Source: JBFELO01 sp041552055
Lineage (GTDB): Bacteria > Acidobacteriota > Thermoanaerobaculia > Thermoanaerobaculales > Sulfomarinibacteraceae
Assembly: GCA_041552055.1 (NCBI GenBank)
Contig: JBFELO010000038.1
Coordinates: forward strand, 1-34,377
DNA length: 34,377 nucleotides
Reading direction: 5' to 3'
The notes beneath the pieces were generated by a model that worked only from the letters and a program-made list of their open reading frames with translations, was not told the DNA's origin and ran no database searches. Shown here piece by piece: positions 8,901 through 14,276 of the stretch. The position numbers and the translations under genes are program-made. Every line of letters starts with the position of its first letter. Position 1 is the first letter of the stretch.

Positions 8901-8996
8901 GGCCTGGTGCTGGGGACGTTTCTGACACTGTTCGTGATCCCCGCGATGTGCTCGTTCCTGACCGGTACAGAGGGCAGGGTGCAGCGACTGGTGTGA
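5934..8996 (+). CDS. RND multidrug efflux permease (AcrB/HAE1 type)
   Basis: A 1020-residue inner-membrane proton-driven exporter with the usual two-fold repeat: TM1 near residues 10-30, a large periplasmic porter loop to about 330, six helices, a second porter loop (about 560-860), and six further helices. The proton-relay residues are intact: Asp400-Asp401 in the TM4 motif GLVVDDAIVVVE and Lys921 in the TM10 motif GLVTKNGILIVEFAN. The substrate range cannot be read from sequence. The start overlaps the adaptor stop by four bases and has no Shine-Dalgarno of its own, consistent with coupling. A short inverted repeat straddles the stop codon. Length and motifs are fully typical; this is the canonical one of the two RND permeases in the window. 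Confidence 0.95.
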   Translation: MTLYTLSIRRPVLAIVMSITIVLFGLLGYSFLGVREFPSLDPPIITVSTSYRGASADVIESQITEPLEASVNAVDGIRTLTSTSRDGRSTIQAEFDLETDLERAANDVRDQVSRAMRDLPPDVDPPIVSKADADARPIAGISVGSDSRTLLELSRIAEETFVERLQTIPNVASVDIWGEKTYSMRLWIDPHKLAAYRLSPIDVRDAVARENVELPSGRIEGVDVELPVRTMSRLDTPEDFNNLILKSETDRIVRLRDVGHAELGPRNERTVLKRNGIPMVLVVVRPQPGANYIAIADEFRRRVDVIQRGLPADIEVSWAFDASRFIRQSVAEVRQTILVAFGLVMLIIFLFLRDWRTTVIPLLVIPVSLIGSGFVMYVAGFSLNVLTLLALVLAIGLVVDDAIVVVEVIYAKIEAGREPMSAGIEGTREIFFAVVATTVALVAVFMPILFLGGLVGRLFREFGVTLAGAVIISSFTALTLTPMLATRLLKKRQRHPWLYRATEPFFRALASSYRGAVTEFVRRRWLALPIILVCLGAVALFLDVLPRELAPIEDRGSISISTRGPEGATFAYMDRFMDRLNALIQEEVPESDTTITVTSPGFGAASAVNSGFGRITLVEPDERERTQGEIADALALEVGRLTDAQTYISQSPTIAVGRRRGLPVQFVIQAPNMEELQEILPPFVEAAEADPTFAFVDVNLKFDKPELRVTIDRERAQDLGISALRIAQTLQLALSEQRLGYFVMDGKQYEVIGQVARGSRDETVDLRNLYVSSAGRTPVVLDKLVTVTETSSPPQIYRFDRYESATLSAALTPGKTIGDGIEAMERIAAKELDETFSTTLAGESRDFAESASSLVFVFALALVLVYLALAAQFESFRDPLIIMFTVPLALAGALLTLWYFNQTLNIFSQIGMIMLIGLVTKNGILIVEFANQRKAAGSSVTESIIEGATARFRPVLMTSLSTVLGILPIALGLGAGAESRIPMGVAVIGGLVLGTFLTLFVIPAMCSFLTGTEGRVQRLV

Positions 8997-9007
8997 GGAT
9001 CCCTCAC
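8993..9007 (+). other. Short inverted repeat over the permease stop codon
   Basis: GTGAGG-ATC-CCTCAC forms a perfect 6-base stem with a 3-base loop that includes the TGA stop of the permease gene. No T-tract follows, so I do not call it a terminator. It could slow readthrough into the next gene or be chance. Confidence 0.3.
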
Positions 9008-9017
9008 GTCGTCACAA

Positions 9018-9527
9018 ATGAATCCTGGTATCTTTTGGGGCGTGACAGCGCCGCGCGTCCGACCGCGTTTCGAGCTCGAGCTCCCGGACGACCCAGAAAC
9101 GGTCATGGAGAGGCTTCGGGAGCGCCTGCCCGAATGCCCGCGCTGCACCGGCGTCTCAGTAGGTCGGCACGCCGAGCTCTTCGTCCCCGAGGACGAGCGT
9201 CGCGTGTGGTCACCCTGGCTCAGCGTGACCACGGAGGGCGCGCGAGAGGGTGGTTCGCTGGTGCGGGGACGGTTCGCACCCCATCCCCAGGTGTGGACCC
9301 TGTACGCGTTTCTCGCCTTCGGACTCGGCTTCGGTTTGCTGGTCGGTGTGACCTGGGGGTACGCCCAGTGGGCCATGGGGGAGACTCCGTGGGCCCTGCT
9401 CAGTCTGCCGCTAGGTGGGTTTCTTGGCGTGTGCCTCTACCTCGTGAGCGTGACCGGCCAACGGCTCGGTGCAGAGCAGATCGCCCACCTCGAGACTGCC
9501 CTCACCGAGCTCGTGGGCAAAGACTAG
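9018..9527 (+). CDS. Small membrane protein of unknown function
   Basis: A 169-residue protein whose family I do not recognise. The first half is soluble and charged, with a CPRC pair (ECPRCTG) that could bind metal or form a disulfide. The second half contains two hydrophobic helices: one starting at about residue 93, LYAFLAFGLGFGLLVGVTWG, and a second about 125-143, LLSLPLGGFLGVCLYLVSV. A short amphipathic tail follows. Two starts are possible: ATG at 9018, and GTG at 9042, which lies just after TATCTT (9032-9037) and could be a leaderless start. It begins 21 bases after the RND permease and may be read with it, though the neighbouring hairpin and possible promoter argue for its own transcript. 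Codon usage matches the neighbours, supporting a real gene. Confidence 0.6.
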   Translation: MNPGIFWGVTAPRVRPRFELELPDDPETVMERLRERLPECPRCTGVSVGRHAELFVPEDERRVWSPWLSVTTEGAREGGSLVRGRFAPHPQVWTLYAFLAFGLGFGLLVGVTWGYAQWAMGETPWALLSLPLGGFLGVCLYLVSVTGQRLGAEQIAHLETALTELVGKD

Positions 9528-9685
9528 CCCGGATCATCCGCGGGGCCTTCGTGGCGCGGCAGTAGATACCTCATGAAGAGTCCCGGCCATTCCTATCCCT
9601 TTGGCTCGGGCCGGCCTCCCCAAAGAACGCCTCGCCGCGACGCGGCATCGCCCAGGACTACCCCCGCCACCACATCAAGGCGATG

Positions 9686-9710
9686 AGGGCAGGGAGTAAA
9701 CCCATGCCCT
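9686..9710 (+). other. Stable hairpin in the intergenic region
   Basis: Arms AGGGCA+GGG (9686-9694) and CCC+TGCCCT (9701-9710) pair over nine positions with a single bulged A at 9704 and a 6-base loop AGTAAA. There is no T-run on either side, so this is not a simple intrinsic terminator. It may end or process the transcript of the upstream membrane protein, or belong to a small RNA. Confidence 0.35.
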
Positions 9711-9761
9711 ACAGACAAATAAAGAAACCTCCAGTAGGTCGGAGTTTAATCCCCCGCCGCT

Positions 9762-9776
9762 TGTACGTTCGGTACA
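9762..9776 (+). promoter_or_regulatory. Operator-like palindrome TGTAC-N5-GTACA
   Basis: A perfect 5-base inverted repeat with a 5-base centre, 61 bases upstream of the TATACT box of the cyclase gene. The spacing and symmetry suit a dimeric helix-turn-helix regulator acting as an activator. The cognate protein is unknown. Confidence 0.35.
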
Positions 9777-9837
9777 TCACAGTGCGCGGCCAGCCCCGCA
9801 CCTGAGTTGTGGGGGTAGGCACGGTCCGGGCTAGGTT

Positions 9838-9843
9838 TATACT
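9838..9843 (+). promoter_or_regulatory. -10-like box TATACT for the cyclase gene
   Basis: TATACT matches the sigma-70 -10 consensus at five of six positions and lies 13 bases ahead of the ATG at 9857, giving a leader of only a few bases. No -35 hexamer resembling TTGACA is present at 16-18 bases; this could be an activator-dependent promoter. Confidence 0.4.
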
Positions 9844-9856
9844 CGCATCCTGCGCG

Positions 9857-11248
9857 ATGAAGAAGACCGAAATCCGATACGCGACCAACCAGGACGGCCA
9901 GTCGGTGGCCTACCAGATCTGTGGCGAGGGCCCGATAGATCTCGTCTTCGTGCCGGACTGGGTCGGCAACCTCGAGGTGATGTGGGAGGAGGGGACCCTC
10001 GCGCGGTTCCTCGAGCGCCTGGCGCGTTTCGCGCGGGTGATCTGCTTCGACAAGCGCGGCACAGGCCTCTCCGACCCTGTGCCGCTCGGCGCGATTCCCA
10101 CCTGGGAAGAGTGGATGTACGACGTGGGCACCGTCATGGACGCGGCAGACGTTCCTCGGGCCGCGATCTTCGGCCACGGTGATGGCGGGGTAATGGCCCT
10201 GCTCTTCGCCGCCACGCAGCCAGATCGAACCACGGCGTTGATTCTCGCCGACGCCTACGCCAGACGTGCACGCGCCCCGGACTATCCGTGGGGCGTCCCG
10301 GAACAGGTGGTTCCGCGGATGGTCGAGCTGATCCTGGGCGTGTGGGGCACCGGGGAGGCCGCGCGCGACGGCGCACCGAGCCTGGCCGGCGACCCCTCTT
10401 TCATCCGATGGCGGGCGCGCTACGAGCGACTTGCCATGAGCCCTGGCCAGTTCCACCCGGTCTACCCGCTGACCTATGAGCGCGACTTCCGTTGGGTGTT
10501 GCCCACGATCCGCGTACCGACCCTGATCCTCCACCGCGCCGGCAACCGCTACGTCCGGGTCGGAAACGGCCGCTACCTCGCCGACCACATCGAGGGTGCG
10601 AGATTCGTCGAGATTCCCGGTGAGGACCACTTCTTTCACGCCGGAGACGTGGAGGCGATGTTGGGGCCTGCACAGGAGTTCCTGACGGGCCGCCGGGTGC
10701 TCCCCGAGCCGGAGCGGGTCTTGGCAACGGTCCTGTTCACCGACATCGTCGGCGCGACCGCGCTCGCAGAGCGTCTCGGTGACGTTCATTGGCGCGATCT
10801 GCTCCAGCGCCACCACGCGCTGGTACGGAGCGAGTTGGCGCGCTTTCGGGGGCGTGAGATCGATACCGCCGGGGACGGCTTCTTCGCATCCTTTGAGGGC
10901 CCGGCGCACGGCGTGCGATGCGCCCTGGCGATCCGTGACGCGGTGCGATCGCTCGACCTCGAGATCCGAGCCGGGCTGCACACCGGCGAAGCCGAGTGGT
11001 CCGGGGAGAAGCTGACCGGAATCGCCGTGCACATCGGTGCGCGGGTGGCGGGCCTCGCAGAGGGCGGTGAGGTGCTGGTTTCTCGCACGGTGAGAGATCT
11101 CGTAGCGGGCTCCGGACTCGCCTTCGTCGATCGAGGCGTCCACGAGCTGAAGGGCGTCAGCGACCGCTGGCAGCTGTACACCGCCGCGAAGGGCGAGAGT
11201 GTGGCGGATCTACCTGTCTCTTATTTCGGCGGCGAAGCGTCGCGTTAG
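9857..11248 (+). CDS. Class III adenylate/guanylate cyclase with N-terminal alpha/beta-hydrolase domain
   Basis: A 463-residue cytosolic protein. Residues about 1-275 are an alpha/beta-hydrolase fold. Its nucleophile elbow reads GHGDGG, with Gly108 where the family's catalytic Ser would be, so it probably serves as a ligand-sensing rather than catalytic domain. Residues about 288-455 form a class III cyclase catalytic domain. The metal-binding aspartates are Asp296 (FTDIVG) and Asp340 (TAGDGF), and the GIAVHIGARVAGLA segment contains the transition-state Arg. The product should be cAMP or cGMP; sequence alone does not settle which. The ATG at 9857 is preferred over the in-frame GTG at 9809, because conserved sequence (KTEIRYATN) starts there and TATACT lies just upstream. 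It stands alone, with a diguanylate cyclase/phosphodiesterase gene next to it, so the area is rich in nucleotide second-messenger functions. Confidence 0.9.
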   Translation: MKKTEIRYATNQDGQSVAYQICGEGPIDLVFVPDWVGNLEVMWEEGTLARFLERLARFARVICFDKRGTGLSDPVPLGAIPTWEEWMYDVGTVMDAADVPRAAIFGHGDGGVMALLFAATQPDRTTALILADAYARRARAPDYPWGVPEQVVPRMVELILGVWGTGEAARDGAPSLAGDPSFIRWRARYERLAMSPGQFHPVYPLTYERDFRWVLPTIRVPTLILHRAGNRYVRVGNGRYLADHIEGARFVEIPGEDHFFHAGDVEAMLGPAQEFLTGRRVLPEPERVLATVLFTDIVGATALAERLGDVHWRDLLQRHHALVRSELARFRGREIDTAGDGFFASFEGPAHGVRCALAIRDAVRSLDLEIRAGLHTGEAEWSGEKLTGIAVHIGARVAGLAEGGEVLVSRTVRDLVAGSGLAFVDRGVHELKGVSDRWQLYTAAKGESVADLPVSYFGGEASR

Positions 11249-11677
11249 CTTGTCGGGCGGTGCGAAGCTGGCAGCACCCAGCGGTGTCCACTACCACCTC
11301 GGTCGAGATCCGGTTCGAGCGCAGCCGACACCCTGTGAGAGTCGTGATGATCTGTACGGATCGGTCATTGACTTCCCAATGCGTTTGTCTGGCGCCGGGT
11401 TTCGTCAAACGGAGGGAGGAGAACCCCGGCTGCCTCGCCAAATCTCGCGGCTTGAAACCGTGGCACTCGACCTCGAGAGCGACCCGCAACTCAAGAGCAT
11501 GAGAAAATCAAGTGTCAAACCGTATGACTCCAAGCTGGGGACATCCGGTCGCAGCGTCGGAGGGTTGTCGTCGGACAGACATGCGAGCCGATGGCGGTGG
11601 CTGCCTCCGTCCAACGTCAGAGTTCGAACTCGTACTCGTGCAGCATGAACAGACGAGAAAGCCTGGGTGAACAGAAC
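11249..11677. other. Long leader/intergenic region without a supportable gene
   Basis: Open frames exist on both strands but none shows family motifs, a ribosome site or coding-like composition that I can defend. A small GTTT-cgtc-AAAC hairpin lies near 11400. No c-di-GMP riboswitch motif was seen despite the downstream GGDEF-EAL gene. The in-frame ATGs at 11591 and 11645 of that gene fall here but lack Shine-Dalgarno sequences. Confidence 0.45.
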
Positions 11678-13813
11678 ATGATCGAGAGTCGAGGCCGGAT
11701 CGACGACCACACCGTGCTGGTGGTCGGTGGCGACGCGGCGATGCGCCGGTCGGCACGTGAGACCCTTGAAGTCGCGGGCGTCACCGTGGAAGAGGCCGAG
11801 AACGGCACGGAGGCGTTGGCTGCATTCTCACGGGTGCGCCCCGACTTGATGTTGATCGACGTGAAAATGCCGGCGCTGGAGAGATTTGCCGTCTGTTCGA
11901 AGCTTCGGGAACTGCCGGGTGGGCATGATGTGACCATCGTCATGGTCACCGATGCCGAAGACCGCGAATCCGTTCATCGGTCATACGAGGTGGGAGCGAC
12001 CGATGTCATTTCCAGGCCGATCAACCCCGCGATCCTGACCCATCGGGTGCTGTACCTGCTGCGGGCCAAAGAGGCGCTCCGCGTCGTGCGTGAAAGTGAG
12101 GACCGATTGGCGCGGGTTCAGCGCGCGGCCCGGATCGGAAGTTGGGACTGGGACATCCAAACCGACGTCCTCCAGCTTTCGGAAGAGGCGTGCCAGATGC
12201 TCGGTCTGGCTCCTGAGGAAGCGGTCATCGCCCGCGAGAGGTTCCTCGATTTGGTCAATTCCGCAGATCGAAACAAGGTCACCACCGCCTTTGCCGATGC
12301 GTTGCGGTCCAACGAGGCCTACAGTATCTCCTACCGGGTCAGCCGGTCGGACGGCAGAGACTGTGTCGTACAGGAACTGGCGGAGCCGGTTGTCGATGAC
12401 AGCGGGAAACCGGTTCGCTTTTGTGGCACCGTGAAGGACATTACCGAGCGTGAGAAGGCCGAAAACCAAATACGGAAGCTGGCCTACTACGACGCCTTGA
12501 CCGGACTGCCGAACCGGCAGCAATTCAGGGAGCAAGCAGGCCAGGCGGTGACCGCAGCCCGACGCGTCGGCACGAAGATGGCCCTGATCTATCTGGACTT
12601 GGATCATTTCAAGCGAATCAACGACACATTGGGACACACTCAGGGCGACATGTTGTTGCGCGGTGTTTCCAAGGCGTTGACCAGCATCGTTCGAGGTACG
12701 GACATCGTTGCCAAGGTGGACGTCGAAACGTCGGTGTCGTCGTCTCTTGCGCGGCTGGGCGGCGACGAATTCACCATCATGCTCACTGGACTGAGTCGGT
12801 CGGAATCGGCGGCCAGAGTGGCGAAGCGAATCCAGGAGGCGTTGTCTCGGCCCTTGAAGCTGGATGACAGGGAGTACGTGGTGACCGGCAGCATGGGTAT
12901 CGCGATCTACCCCGATGACGGCGAGGATGTCGACATTCTGCTGAGGAATGCAGACATCGCCATGTACGCGGCCAAGGAGGAGGGCAGGAACACCTATCGG
13001 TTCTTCTCGGAGGAGATGAACGCGCGCATGCTCGAGCGACTGGCCCTGGAATCCGATCTGAGGAGAGCATTGGAACGAGATGAGCTGGTCCTGCACTTCC
13101 AGCCGCAGGTGGAGGCCCTGACGGGGAAGATCGTCGCTCTCGAGGCACTGGTGCGCTGGCAACATCCGCAGAGAGGGCTGCTGCCTCCACTGGACTTCAT
13201 CGGCATTGCGGAGGAGACCGGATTGATCATCCCGTTGGGGGAATGGGTGATGCGGACCGCATGCGGGCAGGCGGTGGCCTGGCGGGAGGCCGGGTTCGCT
13301 CCGATGCGTGTGTCGGTGAATGTCTCCGGCCGGCAGCTCACTCAAAGTGATCTCGTAACGACCGTCAAGCAGGTGTTGGACGCCACACGCCTTGCTGGCG
13401 AATACCTGGAGCTGGAGCTCACCGAGAGCTCGCTGATGACCGACGTGGAGGCGACCACGCAAACGCTGTGGGGTCTCAAACAGACTGGGTTGAGTCTGTC
13501 GGTGGATGACTTCGGCACCGGCTACTCCTCCATGAATTATCTGAAGCGGTTCCCTTTGGACGCCCTGAAGATCGACCGTTCTTTCGTGCAGGACCTCACT
13601 GTGGACGCCAACGACGCCGCGATCACAAAGGCGGTCATCGCCATGGCAAAAGCCCTGGACCTGTCCACGGTCGCGGAGGGTGTGGAAGAGGAGGAGCAGC
13701 TGGAGTTCCTGGTCGATGAGGGCTGTGACCTGATCCAGGGGTTTCTCATCAGTCGGCCGATACCTGCGGAAGAAATCGGTCCATTTCTCGAAAGCAGGGC
13801 GCCGTACGCGTGA
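11678..13813 (+). CDS. Response regulator-PAS-GGDEF-EAL c-di-GMP turnover protein
   Basis: A 711-residue bifunctional signalling protein. Domains in order are: receiver (about 10-125, phospho-acceptor Asp61 in MLIDVKMP), PAS/PAC (about 145-265), GGDEF (about 270-440, signature GGDEF at 361-365) and EAL (about 455-705, EALVRW at 489, DDFGTGYSS and AEGVE intact). Both catalytic domains have complete signatures, so it may make or degrade c-di-GMP. Odd points: the receiver's acidic pair is reduced to GGD and its conserved Lys is Arg (ISRPIN). The product-inhibition motif RxxD (RGTD) is separated from GGDEF by an insertion of about 13 residues. I chose the ATG at 11678 for the GGTGA ribosome site 7 bases upstream; ATG 11645 and 11591 are alternatives. 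No membrane helices. Confidence 0.92.
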   Translation: MIESRGRIDDHTVLVVGGDAAMRRSARETLEVAGVTVEEAENGTEALAAFSRVRPDLMLIDVKMPALERFAVCSKLRELPGGHDVTIVMVTDAEDRESVHRSYEVGATDVISRPINPAILTHRVLYLLRAKEALRVVRESEDRLARVQRAARIGSWDWDIQTDVLQLSEEACQMLGLAPEEAVIARERFLDLVNSADRNKVTTAFADALRSNEAYSISYRVSRSDGRDCVVQELAEPVVDDSGKPVRFCGTVKDITEREKAENQIRKLAYYDALTGLPNRQQFREQAGQAVTAARRVGTKMALIYLDLDHFKRINDTLGHTQGDMLLRGVSKALTSIVRGTDIVAKVDVETSVSSSLARLGGDEFTIMLTGLSRSESAARVAKRIQEALSRPLKLDDREYVVTGSMGIAIYPDDGEDVDILLRNADIAMYAAKEEGRNTYRFFSEEMNARMLERLALESDLRRALERDELVLHFQPQVEALTGKIVALEALVRWQHPQRGLLPPLDFIGIAEETGLIIPLGEWVMRTACGQAVAWREAGFAPMRVSVNVSGRQLTQSDLVTTVKQVLDATRLAGEYLELELTESSLMTDVEATTQTLWGLKQTGLSLSVDDFGTGYSSMNYLKRFPLDALKIDRSFVQDLTVDANDAAITKAVIAMAKALDLSTVAEGVEEEEQLEFLVDEGCDLIQGFLISRPIPAEEIGPFLESRAPYA

Positions 13814-13828
13814 CCCTCAGCGGCCGGA

Positions 13829-14144
13829 ACGTGGCACTGGAACCACAACACGCCGCAGCTGTACGAGGACGTGATCAAGGAGGTCGAGGGCCACATCACC
13901 CATCTCGGCCCGGCCGTGGTGCGGACCGGTCTCCACACCGGCCGTGCCGCCAGGGACAAGTTCATCGTCGAGGAGCCCGCGACCCGGGGAAACGTCTGGT
14001 GGGGTGACGTCAATCGCCCGATCTCGCAGCCAGGCCTTCGAGAACATGTTCCGCCGCGTCCAGTCCTACCTCCAGGACCGCGACGTCTGGATTCAGGACT
14101 GCTTCGACGGCGACGACCGCGGGCTCCAGAGTCCAGTTCGGTTC
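13829..14144 (+). pseudogene. pckA: N-terminal relic of ATP-dependent phosphoenolpyruvate carboxykinase (pckA), frameshifted
   Basis: Immediately after the GGDEF-EAL stop, the same frame reads as the start of PckA: TPQLYEDVIKEVEGHITHLG, then VVRTGLHTGRAARDKFIVEE and WWGDVNRPIS, all hallmarks of the ATP-type enzyme's N-terminal domain. At about 14030 one extra C shifts the frame. The homology then continues in the next frame as QAFENMFRRVQSYLQDRDVW, then IQDCF, ending near PVRF at 14144. Only about the first 105 residues of an enzyme of roughly 530 remain, and there is no start codon, active-site P-loop or kinase motif, so it cannot function. It is a decayed or recombination-truncated gene abutting the isocitrate dehydrogenase promoter. 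Match to the family is from memory of PckA sequences, not a search. Confidence 0.8.
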
Positions 14145-14160
14145 TTATGGCGCCGACAAT

Positions 14161-14176
14161 TGTGCGTTTCTTCACA
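14161..14176 (+). promoter_or_regulatory. CRP/FNR-family-like palindrome upstream of isocitrate dehydrogenase
   Basis: TGTGC-N6-TCACA differs from the canonical CRP site TGTGA-N6-TCACA at one position. The symmetric arms extend to ATTGTG/CACAAT (14159-14178). It lies about 100 bases ahead of the ATG at 14277, in the short unique segment after the pckA relic. Binding by a CRP-like protein is inference. Confidence 0.45.
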
Positions 14177-14276
14177 ATGTGGCAAGATACGCGGCGCAAT
14201 GACGCCGGCGCCGGTGCCGGGGAGCGCTCGACTGCCCAGCCGGCTCGCGGCAAACGAATCTCTCGAGGGATGGAAC

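Larger units (their letters stand above)
9528..9856. other. Intergenic region with two palindromes
   Basis: No convincing gene lies here. It contains a hairpin (9686-9710), an operator-like palindrome (9762-9776) and a TATACT box (9838-9843) just ahead of the cyclase gene. A loose CCGGCC/GGCCGG inverted repeat with a 20-base loop is also present near 9583-9615. Base composition is less even than in the flanking coding DNA. Confidence 0.5.

Noticed and set aside
8992..9007. TGTGA...TCAC over the RND permease stop as a CRP site.
   Set aside because: The spacer is seven rather than six bases and most of it overlaps coding sequence; a simple short hairpin is the better description.
9746..11143. 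Long minus-strand frame opposite the cyclase gene, and similar long antisense frames opposite the isocitrate dehydrogenase, BNR and S9 peptidase genes.
   Set aside because: In GC-rich DNA such antisense frames arise from codon bias; their translations are low-complexity Arg/Gly/Asp/His-rich with no family motifs.
11199..11648. A 149-residue open frame after the cyclase gene.
   Set aside because: It starts inside the cyclase gene in another frame, has no recognisable motif or ribosome site, and its composition looks non-coding.
13944..14276. Extending isocitrate dehydrogenase upstream to give an 858-residue protein.
   Set aside because: The extension is partly the second-frame piece of the pckA relic and partly non-coding; the ATG at 14277 has a ribosome site and gives the family's normal length.
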